Notes: generated from the letters alone by a model not told the origin. A DNA stretch of 38,921 nucleotides from Spirochaetales bacterium UBA6872 (GCA_002452215.1 DKCO01000059.1:1-38921); one strand, 5' to 3'; positions 1 to 8,051 are shown, numbered from the stretch's first letter. Translations and numbers: made by a program.

Positions 1-1
1 A

Positions 2-21
2 AAAGTTAGATGTAAGTCATA
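2..21. repeat. 20-bp inverted repeat, left copy
   Basis: These 20 bases are identical to the reverse complement of the last 20 bases of the window (38902-38921); identity ends at the next base. The copy lies just upstream of the tuf promoter. The arrangement is what is expected when an assembly stops at a repeated sequence, or when the same mobile or intergenic repeat flanks both sides. The match is read directly; its origin is inference. Confidence 0.8.
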
Positions 22-48
22 CAATATGATTTTATTTGCCAGCAGAGG

Positions 49-77
49 TTGACATAATTTCCCAAAATGCATATATT
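49..77 (+). promoter_or_regulatory. sigma-70-type promoter for tuf and the ribosomal operon
   Basis: A perfect -35 box TTGACA (49-54), a 17-nt spacer and a -10 box TATATT (72-77, one mismatch to consensus) form a strong housekeeping promoter. Transcription would start near 84, leaving a leader of almost 250 nt before the tuf start codon at 331. It is the only strong promoter seen ahead of the supercluster. Confidence 0.75.
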
Positions 78-83
78 AGTCAA

Positions 84-330
84 GGTGTCATCCTTTAAAA
101 GGATATTTCTGTCATGAGATGACAACAGAGCCAAACCGATTGCTGTGGCGATAAGGTGGTTCCGGGAAGTAGGTTTTTACAATTTTAAAACGTATGTCGC
201 AGGGCTTATCTCTTCGACCTCTGGAACACTTAAGTCAGATAGCAATCAGTTGTCTCGCGCAAACGGTAAAGGCTTGGGCCTTTATAACGATATTATTTGA
301 TTTGTGGCGTTTGTCCACAAGGAGGAACTG
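84..330 (+). promoter_or_regulatory. structured 5' leader of tuf mRNA
   Basis: This gene-free leader holds several perfect short inverted repeats: ATCCTTTAAAAGGAT (90-104), TGTCAT-gag-ATGACA (110-124), AAAGGC-ttgg-GCCTTT (268-283) and TTGTGG-n7-CCACAA (302-320). The last one ends directly at the tuf Shine-Dalgarno sequence AGGAGG (320-325) and could affect ribosome access. A 45-codon ORF (194-331) also lies inside. A regulatory role, such as translational control of tuf or attenuation of the operon, is inference; no known riboswitch class was recognised. Confidence 0.45.
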
Positions 331-331
331 A
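194..331 (+). other. possible 45-codon leader ORF overlapping the tuf start
   Basis: An ATG at 194 opens a 45-codon frame that stays open to a TGA at 329-331, whose last base is the first base of the tuf ATG (TGATG junction). The predicted peptide starts MSQGLSLRPLEHL and ends LWRLSTRRN, with two AGG codons formed by the tuf Shine-Dalgarno. No good ribosome-binding site precedes the ATG, so this may be chance. If translated, it would couple to tuf and would have to melt the hairpin at 302-320. Confidence 0.25.
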
Positions 332-1521
332 TGGCTAAGGAAAAATTCGAAAGAACTAAGCCACATGTAAACGTAGGTACCATTGGTCACGTTGACCATG
401 GTAAGACCACACTCACCGCTGCTATCACAATGCACTGTGCAAAGCTGTTCGGAGACAAGGCCCTTGCTTATGATGCAATCGATAATGCACCAGAAGAGAA
501 GGAAAGAGGTATTACAATCAATACAAGACACGTTGAGTATCAGTCAAAGAATAGACACTATGCTCACGTTGACTGCCCGGGCCACGCTGACTACATCAAG
601 AACATGATTACTGGTGCTGCTCAGATGGATGGAGCTATCCTTGTTGTTGCTGCAACAGATGGTGCTATGGCTCAGACAAAAGAGCACATTCTTCTTGCAA
701 GACAGGTTGGTGTACCAGCTATCATCGTATTTATCAACAAGTGTGACCAGGTTGATGACCCAGATCTTATTGATCTCGTTGAGGAAGAAATGAGAGACCT
801 TCTCACTGAGTATGGTTTTGATGGTGCTAATTGTCCTGTTATCAGAGGATCTGCATTCCAGGCAATGACAAATCCAGACGATCCAGCTGCAACAAAGTGC
901 ATCGATGAGCTTCTTGACGCTATGGATACATATATCCCACTCCCTGCAAGAGCTATCGATCAGCCATTCTTGATGCCTATTGAGGATATCTTCTCAATTT
1001 CAGGAAGAGGTACAGTTGTTACAGGAAGAGTCGAGAGAGGCGTTATCCATGTAAACGATCCAGTTCAGATTGTTGGTATCAAGGAGACAAAGAACTCTGT
1101 TGTTACTGGTGTTGAGATGTTCAACAAGCTTCTTGATGAAGGTCAGGCAGGAGACAACATTGGTGCTCTTCTCAGAGGTGTCGATAAGAAGGAAGTTGTA
1201 AGAGGCCAGGTTCTTGCTAAGCCAAATACAATTACTCCTCACCAGAAGTTCCTTGGAACAATCTACGTTCTTTCAAAGGAAGAGGGTGGAAGACACTCCC
1301 CATTCTTCGATGGATACAGACCACAGTTCTACTTCAGAACAACAGATATCACAGGCACATGTCACCTTCCAGCAGGAAAGGAAATGGTTATGCCTGGCGA
1401 TCACACAGAGATCAATGTTGAGCTCATCCACCCAGTTGCTATGGATAAGGGACTCCGCTTCGCTATCAGAGAAGGCGGAAGAACAGTTGCTTCTGGACAG
1501 GTTACAGAGATCACAGAGTAA
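331..1521 (+). CDS. tuf: translation elongation factor Tu
   Basis: EF-Tu is the GTPase that carries aminoacyl-tRNA to the ribosomal A site in the cytoplasm. The 396-residue product has the full set of GTPase motifs: GHVDHGKT (about residues 19-26), DCPGH (about 81-85) and NKCD (about 136-139), followed by the two beta-barrel domains, ending in VTEITE. The ATG at 331 is chosen over an in-frame GTG at 304 because it has AGGAGG six bases upstream and gives the normal MAKEKFERTKPH start. It is the first gene of the ribosomal supercluster, in the position typical of spirochaetes. A hairpin after the stop may lower read-through into rpsJ. Confidence 0.98.
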   Translation: MAKEKFERTKPHVNVGTIGHVDHGKTTLTAAITMHCAKLFGDKALAYDAIDNAPEEKERGITINTRHVEYQSKNRHYAHVDCPGHADYIKNMITGAAQMDGAILVVAATDGAMAQTKEHILLARQVGVPAIIVFINKCDQVDDPDLIDLVEEEMRDLLTEYGFDGANCPVIRGSAFQAMTNPDDPAATKCIDELLDAMDTYIPLPARAIDQPFLMPIEDIFSISGRGTVVTGRVERGVIHVNDPVQIVGIKETKNSVVTGVEMFNKLLDEGQAGDNIGALLRGVDKKEVVRGQVLAKPNTITPHQKFLGTIYVLSKEEGGRHSPFFDGYRPQFYFRTTDITGTCHLPAGKEMVMPGDHTEINVELIHPVAMDKGLRFAIREGGRTVASGQVTEITE

Positions 1522-1543
1522 TCTTAAATGCATATTAAGGTTT

Positions 1544-1563
1544 GTCCGGGAGATTTCCCGGAC
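1544..1563 (+). terminator. hairpin between tuf and rpsJ (partial terminator or processing site)
   Basis: A perfect 7-bp GC-rich stem GTCCGGG-agattt-CCCGGAC is followed after a short gap by a T-rich run (1571-1579). The T tract does not abut the stem, so it is a weak intrinsic terminator at best; attenuation or RNA processing that separates high tuf expression from the ribosomal genes is plausible. Confidence 0.45.
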
Positions 1564-1593
1564 TACCTATTGATTTTTTGGAGATTTTTTTAA

Positions 1594-1902
1594 ATGGCAA
1601 ACGAAAGAATTCGTGTGAAGTTGAGAGGATTTGACGTTGAACTTGTAGAGCAAAGCTCGAAGGCAATTGTACAGACTGTAGTCAAGGCTGGTGCTAAAGT
1701 TTCTGGTCCTGTTCCACTTCCAACACGTATCAACAAGTACACTGTCCTCAGATCACCACATGTAAACAAGAAGAGTCGTGAACAGTTTGAAATGAGAACA
1801 CACAAGAGATTGATTGACATCCTGGATCCAACCCAGAAGGTTGTTGAAGCCCTGATGAAACTTGAGCTCCCAGCTGGTGTGGATGTTGAGATTAGACAGT
1901 AA
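1594..1902 (+). CDS. rpsJ: 30S ribosomal protein S10
   Basis: S10 is a 30S head protein and, as NusE in other bacteria, a transcription antitermination partner. The 102-residue product has the family length and sequence (IRVKLRGFDVELVEQSS at the start, PTRINKYTVLRSPHVNKKSREQ in the middle). A GGAG site at 1580-1583 precedes the ATG. It opens the S10-type block, 72 bases after tuf, behind the hairpin at 1544-1563. Confidence 0.97.
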   Translation: MANERIRVKLRGFDVELVEQSSKAIVQTVVKAGAKVSGPVPLPTRINKYTVLRSPHVNKKSREQFEMRTHKRLIDILDPTQKVVEALMKLELPAGVDVEIRQ

Positions 1903-1916
1903 AGTTGAGGTAAGAG

Positions 1917-2537
1917 ATGTTAGGGCTTATCGGCAAAAAAGTTGGAATGACACAGGTTTTTGATGCTCAAGGCAGACTCACACCTGTGACAGTAATTAAA
2001 ATTGAAGATAATGTAGTCATCGCAAATAGAACCGAAGAGAAGAACGGCTATGTTGCTGCAGTATTGGGATCGATGGATAAGAAGAAGTCCCAGGTTACAA
2101 AGCCATATGCTGGACAATTTAAGGATGTATGCGAGCCAAAGAGAGTTGTTGTTGAGATGAGAGATTTTGACAATGAAGTCGCTGTTGGTGATGTTCTTGG
2201 CGTTGACTTGTTTAAAGATGTAGCTTTCGTAGATGTAACTGGAACCTCAAAAGGTAAAGGTTATCAGGGCGGTATGAAGCGTTATGGCTTCGGTGGCGGT
2301 AGAGCAACACATGGTTCAAAGTTCCACAGAGATTTGGGTGGCACAGCCATGTCATCTACACCTTCCCATACATTCAAGGGCCACAGGATGGCTGGTCATA
2401 TGGGAAATGAGAGAGTCACAGTCCAGAATTTGAAGGTTGTAGCAGTAGATTCAGAGATGCAGGTCCTTATGGTTAAGGGTGCTATTCCAGGCGCAACTGA
2501 TGGTACTGTTATCGTTAAGAAAGCAGTTAAGAAGTAG
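1917..2537 (+). CDS. rplC: 50S ribosomal protein L3
   Basis: L3 is an early 50S assembly protein whose loop reaches toward the peptidyl-transferase centre. The 206-residue product begins MLGLIGKKVGMTQVFD, and carries the hallmark GTSKGKGYQGGMKRYGF and GSKFHRDLGGT segments of the central extension. A GAGG site lies ahead of the ATG, and the gene follows rpsJ by 14 bases. Confidence 0.97.
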   Translation: MLGLIGKKVGMTQVFDAQGRLTPVTVIKIEDNVVIANRTEEKNGYVAAVLGSMDKKKSQVTKPYAGQFKDVCEPKRVVVEMRDFDNEVAVGDVLGVDLFKDVAFVDVTGTSKGKGYQGGMKRYGFGGGRATHGSKFHRDLGGTAMSSTPSHTFKGHRMAGHMGNERVTVQNLKVVAVDSEMQVLMVKGAIPGATDGTVIVKKAVKK

Positions 2538-2551
2538 GTTAGGTAGAGAAT

Positions 2552-3181
2552 ATGGAACAGAAAGTATTTTCCACAGCCGGTAAAGAAGTCGGGACAATTA
2601 CACTAAACGATTCTGTTTTTGGGATCGAGGTATCAACTGGCTCTATTTACCATGCCATCAGAAATGAAGCAGCAAACCGCCGAGTCGGAACTGCATGTAC
2701 AAAGACCCGTGCTGAGGTCAATTACAGCAATACTAAGCCTTACAAGCAGAAGGGAACTGGTAATGCGAGAAGAGGTGACAAGAAGTCTCCTATTACAGTT
2801 GGTGGTGGTACAATTTTCGGACCAAAGCCAAGAGATTACTCATACTCTCTTCCTAAGAAGGTCAAGAGACTTGCGATGAAGAGCCTTCTAACACTCGGTG
2901 TTGAAGAAGGAAGACTTGTTGTTGTCGAGGATTTCACCAGTGAGAATGGCAAGACTAAGGAAGTTGCAGCTATCATGAAGGCTTTTGAAACAGAAGGCCA
3001 GCGCACTGTCATTATTATGAAGGATGATGATGCAATGCTTAGACGTGCAGCAAGGAATATTCCTTATTTGCATGTGCTTGCTTACGATAAGCTCTCTGCT
3101 AAGGAATTACTCTATGGTAGAAAGATTATCGTGCTCAAGGGAGCAGCTTCTAATCTTAATGATTTCTATGGTGAGAACTAA
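2552..3181 (+). CDS. rplD: 50S ribosomal protein L4
   Basis: L4 lines the upper exit tunnel of the 50S subunit and in some bacteria represses its own operon. The 209-residue product shows the family pattern: an internal loop with KPYKQKGTGNARRGDKKSP followed by GGTIFGPKPRDYSY, then a Rossmann-like C-terminal half. It follows rplC by 14 bases. The leader upstream of tuf was not recognised as the E. coli-type L4 target. Confidence 0.97.
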   Translation: MEQKVFSTAGKEVGTITLNDSVFGIEVSTGSIYHAIRNEAANRRVGTACTKTRAEVNYSNTKPYKQKGTGNARRGDKKSPITVGGGTIFGPKPRDYSYSLPKKVKRLAMKSLLTLGVEEGRLVVVEDFTSENGKTKEVAAIMKAFETEGQRTVIIMKDDDAMLRRAARNIPYLHVLAYDKLSAKELLYGRKIIVLKGAASNLNDFYGEN

Positions 3182-3192
3182 GGAGCAGAGAG

Positions 3193-3495
3193 ATGAGAGC
3201 AGATCAGATAATCATTAAACCAATTTTGAGTGAAAAATCGAATATTGCACGTGAAAGCGAGTGCAGAAAGTATACCTTTGCTGTAAATAAGCTTGCAAAC
3301 AAGTTCGAGATTATGGATGCTTGCAAGAAGCTTTTCAATGTTGATTGTGTTGCATGCAATACCATGAATGTTGGCGGAAAGCCAAAGTTCTCCAGAGGTA
3401 AGGGTGGCTATATCCAAGGCTCAACTCCAGACTGGAAGAAAGCAATCGTAACTCTGGCCAAGGGACAATCTATCTCGGCCATTGACAATATCTAA
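3193..3495 (+). CDS. rplW: 50S ribosomal protein L23
   Basis: L23 sits at the tunnel exit and docks trigger factor and SRP. The 100-residue product has the usual IIKPILSEKS start and YTFAVNKLANKFEI core. A GGAG site is present before the ATG, and the gene lies 11 bases after rplD and 14 before rplB. Confidence 0.96.
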   Translation: MRADQIIIKPILSEKSNIARESECRKYTFAVNKLANKFEIMDACKKLFNVDCVACNTMNVGGKPKFSRGKGGYIQGSTPDWKKAIVTLAKGQSISAIDNI

Positions 3496-3509
3496 GGAGA
3501 AAAGGAAAT

Positions 3510-4334
3510 ATGGCTCTTAAAACTTATAAACCAAATACTCCTGGTCTCCGCCAGAAGGTTTCTTTGGTTAGATCGGAAATTACAGAGAATAAGCCAGAGA
3601 AGTCTCTTACAGTTGCTCTTCCGAAGAAGGCTGGTCGTGATACCTTTGGACGCATCAGCGTTAGAAGACGTGGTGGCGGAGCAAAGAGAGCTTACAGAAT
3701 CATTGACTTCAAGCGCAACAAATATGGAGTCCCTGGCACTGTTAAGACAATTGAGTATGATCCAAACAGAAGCGTAAACATTGCTCTTGTTGCTTATGTA
3801 GATGGCGAGAAGCGCTATATTCTTGCACCAAAAGAGCTTGCTGTTGGAACAAAAGTCGTTTCAGGACCAAATGTACCACTAACAGTTGGAAATGCTCTTC
3901 CTTTGAAGAATATTCCACTTGGCTTGGCTGTTCACAATGTGGAACTTAACCTTGGCCGTGGTGGTCAGCTTGTTCGATCTGCCGGATTGAGTGCTTCTGT
4001 AATCGCAAAAGAAGGTGATTATGTAACATTGCGTTTGCCTTCAGGCGAGATGAGGATGGTGTTCGGCGAATGTTATGCAACGATCGGAGTGCTTGGAAAC
4101 GAAGATCACATGAATGTGTCTCTCGGAAAAGCTGGTGCTTCAAGACACCTTGGCAGAAGACCAAAAGTCAGAGGTGTTGTAATGAACCCAATTGATCACC
4201 CACATGGTGGTGGTGAGGGTAAGACTGCTGCAGGCAGACACCCTGTTACTCCATGGGGTAAGCCAACCAAGGGAGCAAAGACTCGTTCTAAGAAGAAGCC
4301 GTCTAGCAAGTTTATTGTTAAGAGGCGAAAGTAG
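3510..4334 (+). CDS. rplB: 50S ribosomal protein L2
   Basis: L2 is a conserved 23S-binding protein needed for subunit joining and peptidyl transfer. The 274-residue product carries the signature GVVMNPIDHPHGGGEGKT near the C terminus, including the conserved histidine of the HPHGGGEG loop, and a Lys/Arg-rich tail ending in KFIVKRRK. Length and motifs are normal. RBS AAGGA precedes the ATG. Confidence 0.98.
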   Translation: MALKTYKPNTPGLRQKVSLVRSEITENKPEKSLTVALPKKAGRDTFGRISVRRRGGGAKRAYRIIDFKRNKYGVPGTVKTIEYDPNRSVNIALVAYVDGEKRYILAPKELAVGTKVVSGPNVPLTVGNALPLKNIPLGLAVHNVELNLGRGGQLVRSAGLSASVIAKEGDYVTLRLPSGEMRMVFGECYATIGVLGNEDHMNVSLGKAGASRHLGRRPKVRGVVMNPIDHPHGGGEGKTAAGRHPVTPWGKPTKGAKTRSKKKPSSKFIVKRRK

Positions 4335-4343
4335 GAGTAGGAA

Positions 4344-4616
4344 ATGGCAAGATCAATTAAAAAGGGTCCTTTTATCGAAGCTAAGCTTCTTAAGAGGGTA
4401 GAAGCAGCAAACAATGCTGGTCAGAAACAGATGATTAAGACATACTCCCGTAGTTCAACAATCATCCCAGAGATGGTAGGTTTTACAATCTCTGTGTATA
4501 ATGGCAAGACTTGGGTTCCAGTTTTCGTAACAGAAAACCTAGTAGGTCACAAGCTCGGTGAGTTTGCTCCTACAAGGAACTTCAGAGGTCATGCATCTGA
4601 TAAGAAGGCTAAGTAG
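4344..4616 (+). CDS. rpsS: 30S ribosomal protein S19
   Basis: S19 is a 30S head protein paired with S13. The 90-residue product has the family sequence MARSIKKGPFIEAKLLK at the start and VGHKLGEFAPTRNFRGH near the end. It lies 9 bases after rplB and 8 before rplV. Confidence 0.97.
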   Translation: MARSIKKGPFIEAKLLKRVEAANNAGQKQMIKTYSRSSTIIPEMVGFTISVYNGKTWVPVFVTENLVGHKLGEFAPTRNFRGHASDKKAK

Positions 4617-4624
4617 TAGGTAAT

Positions 4625-4990
4625 ATGATGGAAACTAAGACAGGTTATAAAGCAGTTGCTAAATATTTGATGGTTTCTCCTTCAAAGGTTCGTCCTGTAG
4701 CAAATCTCGTTAGAGGTAAGGGCTATACTGAAGCAGTTGCCATTCTCGAAGCAATGCCACAGAAGGGATCGAATCTCATTCTAAAAGTTCTCAAGTCCGC
4801 AGCTGCAAACGCTTTGGATCAGAACAAGAAGCTTGATGAGGAAGCTCTTTATGTTTCTGAGATCAGGGTAAATGAGGGACCAAGACTCAAGAGAGTATGG
4901 GCTCGTTCACATGGAAAGCGCGATATCCTCTTGAAGAGAATGTCTCATATTACCGTCGTAGTAGACGAGAATGCAAAGGTGGGCAGATAA
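4625..4990 (+). CDS. rplV: 50S ribosomal protein L22
   Basis: L22 lines the nascent-chain tunnel; changes in its loop give macrolide resistance in other species. The 121-residue product contains SPSKVRPVANLVRGK and the loop region GPRLKRVWARSHGK. Two adjacent ATGs (4625, 4628) are possible starts. The TAA stop overlaps the next start by one base (TAATG), indicating translational coupling to rpsC. Confidence 0.96.
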   Translation: MMETKTGYKAVAKYLMVSPSKVRPVANLVRGKGYTEAVAILEAMPQKGSNLILKVLKSAAANALDQNKKLDEEALYVSEIRVNEGPRLKRVWARSHGKRDILLKRMSHITVVVDENAKVGR

Positions 4991-5694
4991 TGGGTCAGAA
5001 AGTAAATCCAATTGGACTTAGGTTGGGTATCAACAAAACTTGGAAGTCAAAATGGTATGTTGATCCAAGGGAGTATATCGATACACTCCACGAGGATTTG
5101 GTGCTCAGAAAAGCATTTCTGGCTTGTCCCGAAGTTGCAGGAGCAGAGATCAGCGATGTTGAAATTATTCGTAAGCCACAACGCGTTACTCTTTGTGTAG
5201 CCACAGCTCGCCCTGGAATCATCATTGGTGCTAAGGGTGCAACTGTAGAAAAGCTTGCAGAGAAAATGCAAAAGCTTACAGACAAGAAAGTTCAGATCAA
5301 GATCAAGGAGATCAAGAAAGCTGAGTGCGATGCACAGCTTATTGCGCAGAATATCGCAAAGCAACTAGAGGGCAGAGGTGCTTTCAGAAGAGCTTTGAAG
5401 AATGCAATTTCAAGGGCAATGGCTGGTGGAGTACAAGGAATCAAGATTAAGTGCTCAGGTCGTCTCGGAGGTGCAGAAATTGCAAGAACAGAGTGGATGA
5501 AGGAAGGAAGAGTTCCTCTTCACACTCTCAGATCTGATATCGATTATGGTTTTGCAACTGCGAATACATCATTTGGTGCCATTGGTATCAAAGTATGGGT
5601 ATTTAACGGTGAGATCTATGATCATGCAAAAGCTGATGACGATACAGTCGGTACTCTTGTAAAGAAGAAGTCCGAAGCTGAGGCAAGGGGTTAG
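4990..5694 (+). CDS. rpsC: 30S ribosomal protein S3
   Basis: S3 forms part of the mRNA entry channel. The 234-residue product begins MGQKVNPIGLRLGI and contains a KH-type RNA-binding loop (RPGIIIGAKGATVEKL) plus the C-terminal GGAEIARTEWMKEGRVPLHT segment. The ATG at 4990 is preferred to an upstream in-frame ATG at 4897, which lies inside rplV; it shares one base with the rplV stop. Confidence 0.97.
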   Translation: MGQKVNPIGLRLGINKTWKSKWYVDPREYIDTLHEDLVLRKAFLACPEVAGAEISDVEIIRKPQRVTLCVATARPGIIIGAKGATVEKLAEKMQKLTDKKVQIKIKEIKKAECDAQLIAQNIAKQLEGRGAFRRALKNAISRAMAGGVQGIKIKCSGRLGGAEIARTEWMKEGRVPLHTLRSDIDYGFATANTSFGAIGIKVWVFNGEIYDHAKADDDTVGTLVKKKSEAEARG

Positions 5695-5698
5695 TAGT

Positions 5699-6115
5699 AT
5701 GCTTAGTCCAAAGAGAATCAAATATAGAAAGAAGCAACGTGGCACACGCGATGCAGTAGCCCACAGAGGCAATACACTCTCCTTTGGCGAATATGGTCTG
5801 ATGGCTATTGAGCCACGCTGGATCACAAACCGTCAGATCGAGGCAGCCAGAGTTGCAATGACTCGTCACGTTAAGAGAGGCGGTAAAGTCTGGATTCGTA
5901 TCTTCCCTGATATGCCATATACAAAGAAACCGGCAGAAACAAGACAGGGAAATGGTAAAGGCGCACCAGAGGGTTGGGTAGCAGTTGTTAAGACCGGAGC
6001 TATCATGTTTGAAATGGGTGGAATCGATGAGGAGCTTGCAAAAGAGGCTCTCACACTCGCTGCATCCAAGCTTCCAATCAAGACAAAGTTTGTCTCCCGC
6101 GCTGAACAGGAGTAA
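5699..6115 (+). CDS. rplP: 50S ribosomal protein L16
   Basis: L16 helps shape the A-site tRNA pocket of the 50S subunit. The 138-residue product has the standard MLSPKRIKYRKKQRG start and the KGAPEGWVAVVKTG segment. It follows rpsC by four bases and is followed by rpmC after three, so it is inside a continuous cotranscribed block. Confidence 0.97.
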   Translation: MLSPKRIKYRKKQRGTRDAVAHRGNTLSFGEYGLMAIEPRWITNRQIEAARVAMTRHVKRGGKVWIRIFPDMPYTKKPAETRQGNGKGAPEGWVAVVKTGAIMFEMGGIDEELAKEALTLAASKLPIKTKFVSRAEQE

Positions 6116-6118
6116 GGT

Positions 6119-6322
6119 ATGAAGTCATATAAGGAACTCAGTTACAAGGAGCTCGTTGCAAAGCGTGATGAGCTCAGAAAGGACTTGGTCGATCTGAGAA
6201 TGAAGAAGGTTCTTGGCCATCTGGATAACCCAATGGCTATCAGAAACACCAAGAAGAATATTGCTCGTCTTAACACAAGAATCCATGCAATTGACATCGG
6301 ACTTGAGAAGACATCTAAGTAA
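6119..6322 (+). CDS. rpmC: 50S ribosomal protein L29
   Basis: L29 is a small helical protein next to L23 at the tunnel exit. The 67-residue product has the family features ELVAKRDELRKDLVDLRMKK and a C-terminal IRNTKKNIARLNT. Position between rplP and rpsQ is canonical. Confidence 0.95.
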   Translation: MKSYKELSYKELVAKRDELRKDLVDLRMKKVLGHLDNPMAIRNTKKNIARLNTRIHAIDIGLEKTSK

Positions 6323-6336
6323 GAGAGGCACGGAAA

Positions 6337-6588
6337 ATGGAATCAAGAAAGAAAAGGATGACTGGCTTGGTGGTTTCCGACAAGATGGAAAAGACCATCG
6401 TAGTAGAGGTTGCCAACAGAACACTTCACCCAATTTACAGAAAATACGTGATCTCTACAAAGAGACTTAAGGCTCACGACGAGAAGAACGATGCACATAT
6501 TGGCGATACAGTCCGCGTAGTGGAATGCCGCCACCTTAGCAAGGATAAGTGCTGGAGACTTGAAGAAGTCGTCGAGAGAGCTCGCTAA
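6337..6588 (+). CDS. rpsQ: 30S ribosomal protein S17
   Basis: S17 is an OB-fold primary 16S-binding protein. The 83-residue product starts MESRKKRMTGLVVSDKMEKT and has the conserved HPIYRKYV and AHDEKNDAHIGDTVRVVE segments. The long antisense frame across this region is a coding shadow. Confidence 0.96.
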   Translation: MESRKKRMTGLVVSDKMEKTIVVEVANRTLHPIYRKYVISTKRLKAHDEKNDAHIGDTVRVVECRHLSKDKCWRLEEVVERAR

Positions 6589-6600
6589 AGGAGAAAAGTC

Positions 6601-6966
6601 ATGGTACAGATGCAGACTTATTTGAACGTAGCGGACAACAGTGGTGCAAAGCGTGTGCAATGCATCAAGGTTCTCGGCGGCAGCCACAGATATGTTGCTG
6701 GAATCGGTGACATCATCGTTGTTGCAGTTAAGGACGCTCTTCCAAATGGCGCAATAAAGAAAGGCGACGTTATGAAGGCTGTAGTAGTCCGAACTAAAAA
6801 GGAATACCGAAGACCTGACGGTACCTATATCAGGTTCGATGATAACGCTTGTGTTATCATTGATGCCAACAACAACCCACGCGGAAAGCGTATCTTTGGA
6901 CCAGTAGCTAGAGAGCTTAGAGATGGTTATATGAAGATCGTATCTCTCGCACCGGAAGTGTTGTAA
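6601..6966 (+). CDS. rplN: 50S ribosomal protein L14
   Basis: L14 lies at the subunit interface. The 121-residue product has the signature MVQMQTYLNVADNSGAKRV and, later, RRPDGTYIRFDDNACVI and GKRIFGPVARELRD. AAAGGAG precedes the ATG. It opens the spc-type part of the cluster. Confidence 0.97.
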   Translation: MVQMQTYLNVADNSGAKRVQCIKVLGGSHRYVAGIGDIIVVAVKDALPNGAIKKGDVMKAVVVRTKKEYRRPDGTYIRFDDNACVIIDANNNPRGKRIFGPVARELRDGYMKIVSLAPEVL

Positions 6967-6976
6967 GGGGAAGAAG

Positions 6977-7279
6977 ATGAGACTTAAAAAAGATGACACG
7001 GTCATGATTATTGCCGGAAAGGATAAAGGCCAGACTGGTAGAATCGTGCAGATCGACCCTGTTAATGAGAGGGTCTATGTCCAAGGCAAGAATATGGTTA
7101 AGAAGACCATAAAAAAGAGAAACCCGCAGGATAAGGGTGGCATCAAGGAAGTTGAGGCTCCAATCCATGTTTCTAACGTTGCACTCGTAACAAAAGGAAA
7201 CAAAGTAAGCAAGATTGGATACAAGATGGTAGATGGAAAGAAAGTCCGATATGCCAAGAAGACAGGAGAGGTGCTATAA
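6977..7279 (+). CDS. rplX: 50S ribosomal protein L24
   Basis: L24 is an assembly-initiating 50S protein with a KOW motif. The 100-residue product begins MRLKKDDTVMIIAGKDKGQ, with the KOW pattern GKDKGQTGRIVQI, and ends near KVRYAKKTGE. It follows rplN by 10 bases and is one base from the rplE start. Confidence 0.96.
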   Translation: MRLKKDDTVMIIAGKDKGQTGRIVQIDPVNERVYVQGKNMVKKTIKKRNPQDKGGIKEVEAPIHVSNVALVTKGNKVSKIGYKMVDGKKVRYAKKTGEVL

Positions 7280-7280
7280 A

Positions 7281-7838
7281 ATGGCTGATGAGAAGTTCAT
7301 ACCAAATTTTAAGAAAAAGTATCTCGAGATTGTAAGACCTGAGCTTCAAAAGGAGTTTAACTATGATACTCCTATGCAGATTCCTCAGCTTGAGAAGATT
7401 ACTGTTTCTGTTGGTGTTGGAGAGGCTACTACTAATAAAAAGCTCCTTGACGCTGCAGTAAAGGAACTCGAGCAGATTACTGGCCAGCATGTCGTCAAGA
7501 CAAAAGCAAGAAAGTCCATTGCTAACTTTAAGGTTAGAGAGGGGCAGGAGATCGGTGCTAAGGTTACTCTTAGAGGCGACAATATGTGGTATTTCCTTGA
7601 GAGACTTATTTGTATTGCACTCCCTCGTGTTAAGGACTTCAAGGGCGTAAATCCAAATGCTTTCGATGGCAATGGAAACTATTCTCTTGGCATTACCGAG
7701 CAGATTATCTTCCCAGAGATTGACTATGACAAGATCGAGAGAGTCAGCGGATTGAATGTAGCAATTGTTACATCTGCTGTTAATGATGAGCAAGGATTTG
7801 CTTTGCTTAAGGCTCTCGGTATGCCGTTCGCAAAGTAA
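7281..7838 (+). CDS. rplE: 50S ribosomal protein L5
   Basis: L5 binds 5S rRNA and contacts tRNA at the P site. The 185-residue product has the typical IPQLEKITVSVGVGEA segment, KARKSIANFKVREGQEIG and a C-terminal LNVAIVTSAVNDEQGFALLKALG. The ATG at 7281 gives MADEKFIPNFKKKYLE; an upstream in-frame ATG at 7233 lies inside rplX and is rejected. Confidence 0.97.
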   Translation: MADEKFIPNFKKKYLEIVRPELQKEFNYDTPMQIPQLEKITVSVGVGEATTNKKLLDAAVKELEQITGQHVVKTKARKSIANFKVREGQEIGAKVTLRGDNMWYFLERLICIALPRVKDFKGVNPNAFDGNGNYSLGITEQIIFPEIDYDKIERVSGLNVAIVTSAVNDEQGFALLKALGMPFAK

Positions 7839-7854
7839 GGAGTACTGAAAGAAA

Positions 7855-8040
7855 ATGGCAAAGAAGTCTTTAATCGTTAAATGTAAAAAAGATCCAAAGT
7901 TCTCAACAAGACGATACAATCGTTGCAGAATTTGTGGCAGACCTCGTGGATATATGCGCGATTTTGATATGTGCAGACTATGTTTCAGAAAGCTGGCCTC
8001 TGAGGGACAGATTCCTGGTGTGACAAAGTCAAGCTGGTAG
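7855..8040 (+). CDS. rpsN: 30S ribosomal protein S14, zinc-binding (type Z)
   Basis: S14 is a 30S head protein. The 61-residue length and four cysteines at residues 24, 27, 40 and 43 (CRIC...CRLC) mark the short zinc-ribbon form rather than the longer zinc-free paralogue. Zinc binding is inferred from the intact CxxC pairs. It lies in the canonical place between rplE and rpsH. Confidence 0.97.
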   Translation: MAKKSLIVKCKKDPKFSTRRYNRCRICGRPRGYMRDFDMCRLCFRKLASEGQIPGVTKSSW

Positions 8041-8051
8041 GAGATAGGGAA

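Noticed and set aside
1..330. tRNA genes upstream of tuf
   Set aside because: No cloverleaf with GTTCRA-type T arm or CCA-ready acceptor stem was found by eye.
6343..7005. 220-residue minus-strand frame
   Set aside because: Antisense to rpsQ and rplN; composition reflects the opposite-strand codons.
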